From JAGIBJ01 sp032119795 (GTDB lineage: Bacteria > Actinomycetota > Thermoleophilia > Solirubrobacterales > Solirubrobacteraceae): a DNA stretch of 64,000 bases. The position numbers were made by a program, and so were the translations under genes. Every line of letters starts with the position of its first letter. Position 1 is the stretch's first letter. The stretch covers positions 1 to 64,000 of the forward strand of contig JAUMFO010000001.1 in the NCBI GenBank assembly GCA_032119795.1. Direction: 5' to 3'. Of this stretch, positions 43,066 through 51,465 are shown one piece after another. The notes beneath the pieces are model-generated. The model was not told the origin of the DNA and ran no database searches. It saw nothing but the letters and a program-made list of their open reading frames with translations.

Positions 43066-44147
43066 GCTCGGGCCTCCCCCAGCGCCAGACCTGCCGCGAC
43101 GGTCACGTCCGCAGCGTCGATGCCTTGAAGATCGTCGGCGACCTCGATGGCGCGCGGCACGACCGACACGCCAAGCTCATGCTCGAGCGTCGCGGAAAAC
43201 CCGTCGATCTGGAGCGCCGGGCCGGTCAGCACGACGTGATCGATCGGAGCGTCGCCTGGGCTTTGCGCTCGCTGGAAGTCAAGTGATTGGCGCGTCTCAA
43301 GCGCCAGTCGGCGCACGCCTTCGCCGAGCACGTAGCGCGCAGCAGAGACGATCTCCGGCTCGCCATCGAGCTGGTCGATCGGCTGAACGAGCCCGACGTG
43401 ACGCAGCCAGGCGCGGCTGTGATCGAGGGTAAGTGCCATGCGCTCGGCGAGATCGACGGCCATCGCCTCGATGCCGCCGCCCGTCACACGGGTGAAGGTG
43501 CAGATTCCGCCGCGGACGACCGCGAGGTTCGTCAGGCCACCGACCGACAGCAGCAGCTGGTCTGGGTCGCCTTGGTGGCGCAGCGCGCGAGCCATCCCGA
43601 ACGCGGAGAGATCGAGCCCTTCGACTCGCAAACCTGCGCCTCGCGCGGCGACGAGCATCTGCTCGATCATGTCGCGGCGAGCGGCCACGAGCACGACGCG
43701 GCGCTTGGGGCCGTCCTCGGTCTCAACCTCACCAACGGAGACGTAGTCGATGACCGCGGACTCCAGCGGCATCGGCAGCGCCTCCTGAGCGGAGAAGCGG
43801 ACGGCGGCGTCGAGTTCTTTGCCCTCGGCGATCGGCGGCAGATCCAAGACGCGGACCACGATGCGCTGATTGGCAACGCCGATCCGGACCTTCTTGGACA
43901 GTCCCTTGTGGGACGCCCAGATCTCGCGCAATACGGCTGCGAGTGCTTCGGTGTCGACCACCTCCCCATCTCGCACGACGTGGGCGTCGAGCGGTGCGAT
44001 GGCTGCGCGCTTTACGCGCGCAGTCCCGGCGCTCGCCACTTCGGCGATCGCGACGTGACCCGGCTCGATGTCCACACCAACAAGGGTGGGGACGCGAGTG
44101 CCGCGGCCAGTCGAAGGTGTCTTGATGCTCGGAGTTCGAAGTTGCAA
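43062..44147 (-). CDS. pilM: Type IV pilus assembly protein PilM
   Basis: A 361-residue actin-like ATPase of the PilM family. It shows VGVDIEPGHVAIAEV (phosphate-1 loop), KVRIGVANQRIVVRVLDLP, EALPMPLESAVIDY, VGGLTNLAVVRGG (phosphate-2 loop) and DHVVLTGPALQIDG. It is cytoplasmic and recruits PilN and the motor to the membrane. It heads the tightly overlapped pilM-N-O operon. Confidence 0.93.
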   Translation of the reverse strand: MQLRTPSIKTPSTGRGTRVPTLVGVDIEPGHVAIAEVASAGTARVKRAAIAPLDAHVVRDGEVVDTEALAAVLREIWASHKGLSKKVRIGVANQRIVVRVLDLPPIAEGKELDAAVRFSAQEALPMPLESAVIDYVSVGEVETEDGPKRRVVLVAARRDMIEQMLVAARGAGLRVEGLDLSAFGMARALRHQGDPDQLLLSVGGLTNLAVVRGGICTFTRVTGGGIEAMAVDLAERMALTLDHSRAWLRHVGLVQPIDQLDGEPEIVSAARYVLGEGVRRLALETRQSLDFQRAQSPGDAPIDHVVLTGPALQIDGFSATLEHELGVSVVPRAIEVADDLQGIDAADVTVAAGLALGEARA

Positions 44148-44221
44148 GGGGGGCTCCTACTTGCAGTCGTCGGTCATACCCTCCACTGACTTGAGCCCCG
44201 CTGAGCGGACGGCGCGCCGAG

Positions 44222-45010
44222 TTAGTTCAGCGTGTCCACGTAGCTGTCCCAGAGGTCGGCGCCGACGACGAAACCGACCAGTCCACCGAGGGCCAGGAAG
44301 GGCCCGAACGGGACCTTCATTTTCCTTGCTGCGCGGCCGTATCTGACCATCAGGCCAAGCCCGACGATCGTGCCCGTCAGGAACGCTACGAACAGCGCTG
44401 GCCCGAGCGCTCGCCCGAGCGCCAGGCCGAGGACGCCCATCAGTTTCACGTCGCCCATGCCCATGTGTCCAGAGAGCGCGAGCGAGAGCAGCAGGAACGG
44501 CAACACGACGACGGCCGCGGCGATCAGGCGCTCCGGCTGACCGCTGGGATCGAGCACCGTCCCGGCGACCAGCAGCGCGATCGCGGCTGGACCGGTAATC
44601 AGGTTCGGAACGCGCTTGAACTCGAGATCGATGAACGTGATCGGCACCAGGGCCGTGACCATGATCAGGCCCAGCGCGACCTGCGCGCCGTCGAAGGTCT
44701 CCGTGGATGGCTTCCAGCAGACGGCGACGACGCCGACGTACAACAGGCCCGTGAGGAGCTCGATCAGCGGGTACCGCGGCGAGATCGGTTCCTTGCACGC
44801 CTTGCACTTGCCGCGCAACGCGACCCAGGAGAGCAACGGGATGTTCTCGAGCCCGCTGATCTGGTGCCCGCACTTGGGGCACCGGGACCGCGGTTTGACG
44901 ACCGACTCCCCACGGGGGAGCCGGTAGATCACGACGTTCAAAAAGGAGCCGACGGCCAGGCCGGCGATGAGCGCGAGCGCGAGTGCTGCGAGCACGAACG
45001 TTCCTTGCAT
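44222..45010 (-). CDS. pilD: Prepilin peptidase / N-methyltransferase
   Basis: 262 residues with about eight membrane helices. The N-terminal zinc-binding methylase part has CPKC and CKAC pairs followed by PISPRYPLIELLTG. The two GxGD-type aspartyl protease residues lie in TFIDLEFKRVPN and GMGDVKLMG. It cleaves and methylates the pilins encoded just upstream. The ATG at 45010 removes 20 unlikely hydrophilic residues. Confidence 0.96.
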   Translation of the reverse strand: MQGTFVLAALALALIAGLAVGSFLNVVIYRLPRGESVVKPRSRCPKCGHQISGLENIPLLSWVALRGKCKACKEPISPRYPLIELLTGLLYVGVVAVCWKPSTETFDGAQVALGLIMVTALVPITFIDLEFKRVPNLITGPAAIALLVAGTVLDPSGQPERLIAAAVVVLPFLLLSLALSGHMGMGDVKLMGVLGLALGRALGPALFVAFLTGTIVGLGLMVRYGRAARKMKVPFGPFLALGGLVGFVVGADLWDSYVDTLN

Positions 45011-45081
45011 TCGGAGGGCAAGAAGCAGATTCGACGACGGAGGCGTGCGTCCTGCGCGCGCCTCCGTCACTCAGTCCCGGC

Positions 45082-47004
45082 TTACGTGGCCGGCGACTGC
45101 TCCTGGTACATCTTCAGCCGCCACGATGCCTTCACGGGATCGAGGAACTTCGGCGGCGACAGCGTGCGCAGTCGGTCGTCGTAGGTGTAGGCCTTGGAGT
45201 AGCCGGAGTTCGTGGTGCGGCCGGAGCCGGTCGCGACCGGACCGCGGAACTTCTGCGCGATGGCGCCGGTGATCGTCAGGTTGCCCAGCGGGGCGCCGCA
45301 GTTCCAGTTGTCGACCAGGAACGAGTGGCGCAGCGTCAGCAGCGCGGCATCGACCTGCAGGTTCGAGGTGGAGCCGCCGACGAGGTTCGGCGAGTTGCTG
45401 CCCGTGGCGCAGTTGTTCTGGTTTTGCACGCGGTGCTCGACCCGAATGAAGTTCTGCGCGACGAGGCCCATCAGCGCCTGTGTCGGGGCGCCGTTGCGGA
45501 TGTGATCGACGATCAGGATGTCGTCCGCGGCGCCGACGGTCAGGCTCTGGCCGTAGGTGCCGGAGACCGAGGCGATACCGCAGCCGGGGCGTGCGAGGTA
45601 GGGATCGGCCGAGGAGTGGCCGACGCAGGCGACGGACGGACTGTTCTTCACGTACACCACGCCGTTGGCCGGGTACGGCAGCACCAGGTTGGTCACGTTC
45701 TGGCCGTCGCTGGCGCGCTGGCCGGTGATCGAGATCGTGTTCGTCCCGACGGTGATCGTGGTGTTGCCCTGGAACGTGTAAGGCGCGGTGGCCTCCTGAT
45801 CCAAGCTCTGGTTGGTCGGCGGGAGCAGGATCTGGCCCTGGTTCATCAGCCACGAACCGCGGTTGCCCTTGGCCGTGCTCCCGTTGAAGTTCACGTCTGG
45901 CGTCGAGGTGCCGCAGCCGGAGCCGCCGTCCTTGCGCCAGCTCGCCGTCACGTTGGTGACGGACGCGTCGCCTGGGGCGGCCGTCTCGATCGCGTCGCTG
46001 GGATCACGCCCGAAGTCCGGGTTGCCGCAGATCATCGGCGCGTCGTTGCTATGGAACGGCCCGTTGACGACGTCGGTGTCAGCGAAACGGATCGCGCCGT
46101 TGTTGGCGAACGACGTGTTCGTGCAGGAGGCCGTCAGCGAGTTCCAAGCGCCGGACCGGAAGAAGCCGGAGCTGCGGTTCGAGGAGCCGGCGAATGACTG
46201 ATCGTCGCGGTACTTGTTGTTGGGGCCCTTGACGTAGTGGTACTGGGCGCAGACCTGGTTGCCCCACTGCACGACGCTGCGGTCGCCGCTGCCGTCAACG
46301 TCGTTGTTGCCGGGGTTTTCCTTGGTCTGCGTCGAGCCCGGTGCGTAGCGCGCCGGGTAGAGGGTCGGGTCGAGCGTCTCGAGGTCGGTGAAGTAGATGT
46401 AGTCCAGGAACGACTTGCGCTTGAAGGTGGCGATGATCGAGCGCTTGGAGGTGCCAGGCGTGCCGTCGACGTTGAGCCCGCGACCCGTCACGCGGATGCG
46501 GAACGTGGCCGTGTCGTCGTCGATCATCGTGCCCACCGGATCTGCCGTGTTGCACGCGGTTTTGCCGTTGGCCGGAAGCTGCTCGATCGTGTACTGACCG
46601 CTGTTGTCCGGCAGGTTGGCCCAGCGGCGCGGATCCGGTGGGTTGGTGCCGGAGCCACCGTTCCACCACTGGTTGACGGCGTCGGTCTGGTCGACGGTCT
46701 TGGTGCCGTTGGCCGTCGTGCCCGTCGGGCGGTTGCCCGTGCACTTCGTCCAGTAGCTGGCGTCCTTGGTCAGCCGAAGCACGTAGGCCTGGAGCCCGGA
46801 TTCCGCGGCAGAGTAGGCCTGCTTGCGCGTCACGTCGGCGCGAGCGATGGTCTGGTCGCCGTCGACGCTGTCGAGCGAGACCTTGACGGTCAGCGTCAGC
46901 ATCATGACGGCGAGCATGACGACGACCATCGAGAAGCCATCGTCCTCACGCCGGATTCGCGCAAGGCCATGGGCCAGCTGGGTGCGCATGGAGGTCAGAG
47001 GCAC
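45082..47004 (-). CDS. PilX-like minor pilin with large exposed domain
   Basis: 640 residues. The N-terminal segment RREDDGFSMVVVMLAVMMLTLTV has a prepilin-like cleavage site after Gly but lacks the usual Glu at +5, as in PilX proteins. It is followed by the AYSAAESGLQAYVLRL helix. The remaining ~570 residues are Asn/Gly/Thr-rich beta structure with about ten cysteines and short repeats. The GTG at 47004 has GGAG upstream and overlaps the stop of the preceding gene. It may act at the pilus tip as an adhesin or initiator. Confidence 0.85.
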   Translation of the reverse strand: MPLTSMRTQLAHGLARIRREDDGFSMVVVMLAVMMLTLTVKVSLDSVDGDQTIARADVTRKQAYSAAESGLQAYVLRLTKDASYWTKCTGNRPTGTTANGTKTVDQTDAVNQWWNGGSGTNPPDPRRWANLPDNSGQYTIEQLPANGKTACNTADPVGTMIDDDTATFRIRVTGRGLNVDGTPGTSKRSIIATFKRKSFLDYIYFTDLETLDPTLYPARYAPGSTQTKENPGNNDVDGSGDRSVVQWGNQVCAQYHYVKGPNNKYRDDQSFAGSSNRSSGFFRSGAWNSLTASCTNTSFANNGAIRFADTDVVNGPFHSNDAPMICGNPDFGRDPSDAIETAAPGDASVTNVTASWRKDGGSGCGTSTPDVNFNGSTAKGNRGSWLMNQGQILLPPTNQSLDQEATAPYTFQGNTTITVGTNTISITGQRASDGQNVTNLVLPYPANGVVYVKNSPSVACVGHSSADPYLARPGCGIASVSGTYGQSLTVGAADDILIVDHIRNGAPTQALMGLVAQNFIRVEHRVQNQNNCATGSNSPNLVGGSTSNLQVDAALLTLRHSFLVDNWNCGAPLGNLTITGAIAQKFRGPVATGSGRTTNSGYSKAYTYDDRLRTLSPPKFLDPVKASWRLKMYQEQSPAT

Positions 47005-47900
47005 AGCGGGCTCACTCCTGGGTCGGTCGGATCGGCAGTGCGCACGGAGACGCGGTTAAACAGGTGGACCACTGGGGTTCCGCGGGTCGGCGTCGTCGCC
47101 AGGCCCGTCGTCGCGGCTTGGGCGTACGGGCGAGCGGCGAACTGGATGTCGATCAGCACGATCGCCGAGCGGCTGTTGGCAGCGACGCTTGGTGCCCCGG
47201 TGGTGTTGTAGATGTCCGTCGTCGAGTTCGACAGCGGCAGCGGCGTGGAGCTCGGGCGCCCGACGCCACCATCGACGGTGTAGCCGTAGTAACGGAAGAT
47301 CGGGAGGACCACACCGGCGGGCGTGCGGACGTGCTCGACGTCGGTCGCGATCGTCTGCTTGCGGTACGGCGAGTTCGGGTAGCTCGGGAACGGAATCGTG
47401 AAGGGCGGGCGGGCCTCACGCGGGCGCCAGATGGTCTCGACGATCTTTCCGACCGGCTGCGCCGTGGAATCTCGCGCGTTCAGGCTGGTGCCCGTCTGGA
47501 TCCACTCCAGGCGGCGCATCTCTGGCGGCTGGGTCTCACCAGGGGTCGCCGGGGGCGAGCTTCTGGTGCCAGCTGGTGGGGCGACGCTGGAGTAGAACTG
47601 CAGGGCGTCGCCGGAGGCCCACAGCATCGCCGGCACCGACGCCGACGTGTAGCCGGAGTTGGTCGGCAGGCACATCTGCGCGCGGATGTCGCGCGTGATG
47701 GTCTCCATCGCGGCGCGGCCACGCTGGGCTGCATCGACGCGGCCCGCGGTACGCACCTGCATCTGGAGCGCCGCTTGCATCGCCAAGTAGGCAGCGAAGA
47801 TCACCACGACGCCGACGGAGATCCCGACGAGCATCTCGACGAGGGTCATGCCGTCGTCGCGGCGCAGCTTGTCCTTGGTGGACTGAATCTGGGGGCGCAT
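46995..47900 (-). CDS. PilW/PulJ-like minor pilin
   Basis: 301 residues. A type III signal peptide (RRDDG) is cleaved before MTLVEMLVGISVGVVVIFAA, with Glu at +5. The C-terminal part is a beta-rich domain with a single cysteine pair. The start codon overlaps the preceding stop by one base (TGATG). It is one of three consecutive minor-pilin genes, forming a probable priming complex. Confidence 0.88.
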   Translation of the reverse strand: MRPQIQSTKDKLRRDDGMTLVEMLVGISVGVVVIFAAYLAMQAALQMQVRTAGRVDAAQRGRAAMETITRDIRAQMCLPTNSGYTSASVPAMLWASGDALQFYSSVAPPAGTRSSPPATPGETQPPEMRRLEWIQTGTSLNARDSTAQPVGKIVETIWRPREARPPFTIPFPSYPNSPYRKQTIATDVEHVRTPAGVVLPIFRYYGYTVDGGVGRPSSTPLPLSNSTTDIYNTTGAPSVAANSRSAIVLIDIQFAARPYAQAATTGLATTPTRGTPVVHLFNRVSVRTADPTDPGVSPLCL

Positions 47901-49243
47901 CAGCAGGTCCCTCCGCCGCCGGAGCTCGGAATGGTGAGCGTCCGCAGAGGCGCAGACACGTAGGAGGTGTTCGCCTGGTTGATGAGCGTGGCTTTTCGTC
48001 CGCCGAAGGAGGCGCAGATCGTGCCGCCCGTCTGGAAGTACGGGAACCCCGTCTGACCTGGGCCGGTCAGTTTGCCGTCCGGCCCCGCGGTGGTGCGGGT
48101 GTGCCGCACGCCGCAGGCATCGGTGACCACGACGGTGGCGTTCGCGAGGGAGACGCCCGAGGAGTTCTGGACGCGAATGTCGAGTCCGGGCACGAAGACG
48201 AACACGGTCTGCGTGAGCGAGGAGGTGATGTTCAGGTTCGAGGGGGCCTGCTGCCCGGCGCCGAGCGTCACGCTGGCCGGCGGGCGAGCCGCGGCACAGG
48301 TGCCGGCGTAGACGGCGTAGGGGCTCGACACGAACGGGAACAGCGGGACCTGCGGGGCGGCGCTGCCGTCCCAGGTGTTGGTGTCCGGGAAGGTGAGGGT
48401 CTTCTCGGAGGCCATCTCGCTGTTGGCGAGCGTCAGGTTCTTCTGCAGCGTCGGCTCGTCGGTGTCGGCGATCCGGCGGGTGCGGAAGAGGACCTTGCCG
48501 AAGCCGGCGACGTCGTAGCGGTACTGGCGGGTCGTCGTTGCACCGCCAGCCAAGGCGATGGTGTCGTCGACGGCGGTGTTGCCGTTGGCGTCGACGAAGC
48601 CTGCTTTGGAGAAGGAGACGCGCCAGCTGCCGCTGGCGTCGAGGTTGCCCCAGCCCACGCAGCCGTTCACGTCGGTGGTGTCCGTGAAGTTCTCGGGGCC
48701 GTTGAGCGTCACGGCGACGGCCTCCATCCCCTCGCCGTCAGCGTCGACGATCTGGACGGCCAGCGAGCCGTTGCCCTCGCTCGTGGAGCGGTTGCTCGGC
48801 GAGATCAGGGTGGACATCTTGAGGGGTTTGGCTTGCCCCATCCCACTCCAGCTCACCGAGGTGGTCGCTTGCAGGTAGTCCAGGCCGCCGTTGCTGGCGA
48901 TGCAGTCGACGCTGGTCTTGCCGTCGGTGTACCACTTGGTCCCGGTGTTGATCGTGTAGGTGATCCCGTTCAGCGTCTGGGTCGACTTGCCCGTCGATCC
49001 CGAGCGAAGGTTGGAGATGTCCTGGATCGGGAGCGAGCGGACGCGCTCGAGCTCTGCCTGGGCCACGTTGGCGGCCATGGTGCGTCGCTGCTGGTTGCCA
49101 GCGAGCTTGTCTGATTGATCCAGCGCCTGCATCGCAAACGCCGAAACCAAGATCAGGATCATGGCCGAGACCATGATCTCGATGAGGAGGAAGCCCTCGT
49201 CATGGCGGAGTCGGCGACGCGTGTGAGACAAGTGTGCGGCCAT
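47900..49243 (-). CDS. PilV/PulI-like minor pilin with Ig-like insertions
   Basis: 447 residues. The prepilin leader RRRLRHDEG is cleaved before FLLIEIMVSAMILILVSAF, with Glu at +5. After the pilin helix come a domain with two cysteines, a carboxypeptidase-regulatory-like beta-sandwich (LAVQIVDADGEGMEAVAVTL ... NGCVGWGNL), and a second similar sandwich near the C-terminus (DIRVQNSSGVSLANATVVV). It is much longer than typical PilV. The exposed sandwich domains suggest an adhesive role. Confidence 0.85.
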   Translation of the reverse strand: MAAHLSHTRRRLRHDEGFLLIEIMVSAMILILVSAFAMQALDQSDKLAGNQQRRTMAANVAQAELERVRSLPIQDISNLRSGSTGKSTQTLNGITYTINTGTKWYTDGKTSVDCIASNGGLDYLQATTSVSWSGMGQAKPLKMSTLISPSNRSTSEGNGSLAVQIVDADGEGMEAVAVTLNGPENFTDTTDVNGCVGWGNLDASGSWRVSFSKAGFVDANGNTAVDDTIALAGGATTTRQYRYDVAGFGKVLFRTRRIADTDEPTLQKNLTLANSEMASEKTLTFPDTNTWDGSAAPQVPLFPFVSSPYAVYAGTCAAARPPASVTLGAGQQAPSNLNITSSLTQTVFVFVPGLDIRVQNSSGVSLANATVVVTDACGVRHTRTTAGPDGKLTGPGQTGFPYFQTGGTICASFGGRKATLINQANTSYVSAPLRTLTIPSSGGGGTC

Positions 49244-49326
49244 CGTTGATGGGATCGGCAGCCAGCGCACCACTTTGCAGTTCGCGCCAGGAAATGTGGA
49301 CGGACGACCGACTGCAGCTGGGCGGC

Positions 49327-49761
49327 TCACCACTTGCCGTCCTTGCAGCCGGCGTCGGAGTTGCCGGGCGCCAGGATGCAGGTGCGGTCCATCGGATCGG
49401 ACGGGGACGTCCGCTCGATGGTGAACGTCGAGTCCGAGCGGGACTTCGCCGTGACCTTGTAGGTCTGGGAGTCGGCGGCGGCGATCACGACCTCGTTGCG
49501 GCCGGGGCCGATCGTGATCCCGAGTCCGGATCCGAGGCCCGTCGCGCTCGTGCACTTGGTGTAGTCCTCGGCGTTGACGTAACACGCTTCGACGTGCGAA
49601 ACGGTGTTGCGAGCATTCGCCTTCGCGGTCGCGTCATACCCGCGCTCACGCTGGGAGATGAAGTTCGGAAGCGCAACCCCGGCGAGGATGCCGATGATCA
49701 GGATCACGACGAGCAGCTCGATCAGCGTGAATCCTTGCTCGTTCTGGAGGCGGTAGCTCAT
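49327..49761 (-). CDS. pilA: Type IV pilin
   Basis: 144 residues. Leader MSYRLQNEQG with cleavage before FTLIELLVVILIIGILAG (Glu at +5), the canonical type IV pilin N-terminus. The globular head has cysteines in ACYVNAEDYTKC and RTCILAPG...GCKDGKW, suggesting two disulfides. It is related to, but clearly divergent from, the two tandem pilins upstream, and probably a less abundant or alternative subunit. Confidence 0.95.
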   Translation of the reverse strand: MSYRLQNEQGFTLIELLVVILIIGILAGVALPNFISQRERGYDATAKANARNTVSHVEACYVNAEDYTKCTSATGLGSGLGITIGPGRNEVVIAAADSQTYKVTAKSRSDSTFTIERTSPSDPMDRTCILAPGNSDAGCKDGKW

Positions 49762-49855
49762 GGCAGCTCTTGGTCGGGCGCGATGCGAAGCAGGAAGGTC
49801 GCCGGTCAGGCCGCGCGCGGTGTGCGCGCGTTGGCCGGCGGCCTACCCGCTCCTC

Positions 49856-49878
49856 GGCCGGCGCGCGAGGCGCCGGCC
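49856..49878 (-). terminator. GC-rich stem-loop after pilin copy 1
   Basis: GGCCGGCGC and GCGCCGGCC arms about five bases apart, beginning 27 bases after the pilin stop. No U-tract. Confidence 0.5.
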
Positions 49879-49904
49879 AGGAGGGGTGCTAAGGAGTTAG
49901 CGAG

Positions 49905-50363
49905 CTACCACTTGCCGGTGGCCGGGCAACCTGCCTGGCCAGCGCCGGCGGTTGCCGTCGGGGTGCCGCAGTTGCGGGTGATGGCGCCGGTGGTGCCGTC
50001 CTTCGCAATCTGGAACATGTTCTTGGAGCGCGAGTACGCGTCGATCGTGTAGGCAGAAGCCGTCGTCGCGGTCACCAGAACCTGGCCCTCAGCCGTCGGA
50101 GCAACCGTCACGAAGTTGATGCCCGTGTTGGTGCCGAGCTGCGCCGGGGTCTTGCACAGGGAGTAGTCCTGCGTGTCGGTGAAGCAAGCCTCAACCATCG
50201 ACACCGCGTTACGTGCGTTGGTCTTCGCCGAGGCGTCCTGGCCACGACCGCGCTGACCGATGAAGTTCGGCAGAGCGATAGCGGCAAGAATGCCGATAAT
50301 GAGGATGACAACGAGAAGCTCGATGAGCGTAAAGCCCTGCTCGTCCGACAGTCGCTTGTGCAT
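49905..50363 (-). CDS. pilA: Type IV major pilin, tandem copy 1
   Basis: 152 residues. Leader MHKRLSDEQG with cleavage before FTLIELLVVILIIGILAA. The head has paired cysteines (EACFTDTQDYSLC and RNCGTP...GCPATGKW). It differs from the upstream copy by a single residue, Asn for Asp in GINFV versus GIDFV, while most nucleotide differences are silent. High conservation and tandem placement suggest the major pilin, duplicated for dosage. Confidence 0.95.
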   Translation of the reverse strand: MHKRLSDEQGFTLIELLVVILIIGILAAIALPNFIGQRGRGQDASAKTNARNAVSMVEACFTDTQDYSLCKTPAQLGTNTGINFVTVAPTAEGQVLVTATTASAYTIDAYSRSKNMFQIAKDGTTGAITRNCGTPTATAGAGQAGCPATGKW

Positions 50364-50487
50364 GGTTTGGGTGGTCTCCGGGTTTACCCAGGCGCCACCG
50401 TCCGGGTCGACGGGAGAAGGCAGCCAGGGTCGGGGGGTGTGTGTAGGAACGGATCGAGCCAGTGCCATTGGCTGCGATCCGGAGTGG

Positions 50488-51061
50488 GAGCAGGAAGGTC
50501 GCCGGTCAGGCCGCGCGCGGTGTGCGCGCGTTGGCCGGCGGCCTCCCCGCTCCCGACCGGCGAAAGGCCGGCCGGGAGGCGGGAGTGCCTAGGAGCGAGT
50601 GGCTACCACTTGCCGGTGGCCGGGCAACCTGCCTGGCCAGCGCCGGCGGTTGCCGTCGGGGTGCCGCAGTTGCGGGTGATGGCGCCGGTGGTGCCGTCCT
50701 TCGCGATCTGGAACATGTTCTTGGAGCGCGAGTACGCGTCGATCGTGTAGGCAGAGGCCGTCGTCGCGGTCACGAGAACCTGGCCCTCAGCCGTCGGAGC
50801 AACCGTCACGAAGTCGATGCCCGTGTTGGTGCCGAGCTGCGCCGGGGTCTTGCACAGGGAGTAGTCCTGCGTGTCGGTGAAGCAAGCCTCAACCATCGAC
50901 ACCGCGTTACGTGCGTTGGTCTTCGCCGAGGCGTCCTGGCCACGACCGCGCTGACCGATGAAGTTCGGCAGAGCGATAGCGGCAAGAATGCCGATAATGA
51001 GGATGACGACGAGAAGCTCGATGAGCGTAAAGCCCTGCTCGTCTGAAAGTCGCTTGTGCAT
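50488..51061 (-). repeat. Tandem duplication unit, copy 2 (pilin gene and 3' flank)
   Basis: Partner of 49788-50363; see that entry. This copy lies first in the transcript direction and has the promoter-proximal position. Confidence 0.85.
50603..51061 (-). CDS. pilA: Type IV major pilin, tandem copy 2 (promoter-proximal)
   Basis: 152 residues, identical to the neighbouring copy except for Asp in GIDFV. Leader and cleavage site are the same (MHKRLSDEQG then FTLIEL). CAGGAGACC precedes the ATG at good spacing, a clear ribosome binding site, whereas copy 1 is preceded by GGAGACC as well. It is the first pilin in the locus after the hairpin-rich intergenic region. Confidence 0.95.
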   Translation of the reverse strand: MHKRLSDEQGFTLIELLVVILIIGILAAIALPNFIGQRGRGQDASAKTNARNAVSMVEACFTDTQDYSLCKTPAQLGTNTGIDFVTVAPTAEGQVLVTATTASAYTIDAYSRSKNMFQIAKDGTTGAITRNCGTPTATAGAGQAGCPATGKW

Positions 51062-51309
51062 GTGTTGGTCTCCTGAGTGCACTGAAGTGGTATCTAGTGG
51101 GGTCGCCGGGTCGGCTCTCTAGATATCGGGTCTAGACCCCATGCCTTGAGCGTGTTGATCGTGGCTGGACGCTCGATTGATTCCGGCATGTGACGCGCGG
51201 CGCGCGCGTAGATCGGCAGCACCGCGGCCGGACTTGAGCCCGCTCCCACGCAGGCTGGCGCCGATCACCGCTTTTCCGGTGCCTGGCGGCGCATGCGGCC
51301 ACCAGCGCG

Positions 51310-51333
51310 GTGCCCTCCGCGCCCCAAGGGCAC
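51310..51333 (-). terminator. Stem-loop in the pilin upstream region
   Basis: GTGCCCT and AGGGCAC arms separated by 10 bases; third in a series of hairpins downstream of the PKD gene. Confidence 0.45.
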
Positions 51334-51342
51334 GAACGACGA

Positions 51343-51380
51343 CGTGCTCTGAGCGGGCCCGTGGGCCGGCTCAGAGCACG
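51343..51380 (-). terminator. Long stem-loop in the pilin upstream region
   Basis: Perfect 12-base arms CGTGCTCTGAGC (51343-51354) and GCTCAGAGCACG (51369-51380); inner bases GGCCC/GGGCC can extend the stem after one mismatch. No U-tract. Confidence 0.65.
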
Positions 51381-51385
51381 TGGTG

Positions 51386-51413
51386 GGTGCAGCACGCCGC
51401 AGCGTGCTGCACC
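51386..51413 (-). terminator. Stem-loop nearest the PKD gene stop
   Basis: Perfect 11-base arms GGTGCAGCACG and CGTGCTGCACC around a six-base loop, 53 bases after the stop at 51466. Probable intrinsic terminator. Confidence 0.65.
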
Positions 51414-51465
51414 GGCTGCGGCGGCGCAGAAAGCGCTCGCCACAGCCGGCTGGTGACGCGGAGCG

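Larger units (their letters stand above)
49788..50363 (-). repeat. Tandem duplication unit, copy 1 (pilin gene and 3' flank)
   Basis: This segment matches 50488-51061: the pilin coding sequences are about 98% identical, and a block of about 55 bases beyond the stop (starting GCAGGAAGGTCGCCGG at 49791) is also identical, whereas the sequence between that block and the stop differs. Confidence 0.85.
51062..51465 (-). promoter_or_regulatory. Hairpin-rich control region upstream of the pilin genes
   Basis: About 400 bases without a convincing gene. The part near the pilin has the SD (CAGGAG) and two TCTAGA hexamers 14 bases apart (around 51117-51136). The distal part holds at least three strong inverted repeats (listed separately). 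It likely combines the terminator of the PKD gene with the pilin promoter; I cannot fix the promoter hexamers. Confidence 0.6.

Noticed and set aside
51180..51465. c-di-GMP riboswitch upstream of the pilins
   Set aside because: Strong hairpins exist, but I cannot find the conserved GEMM-type motif; a covariance-model search would be needed.
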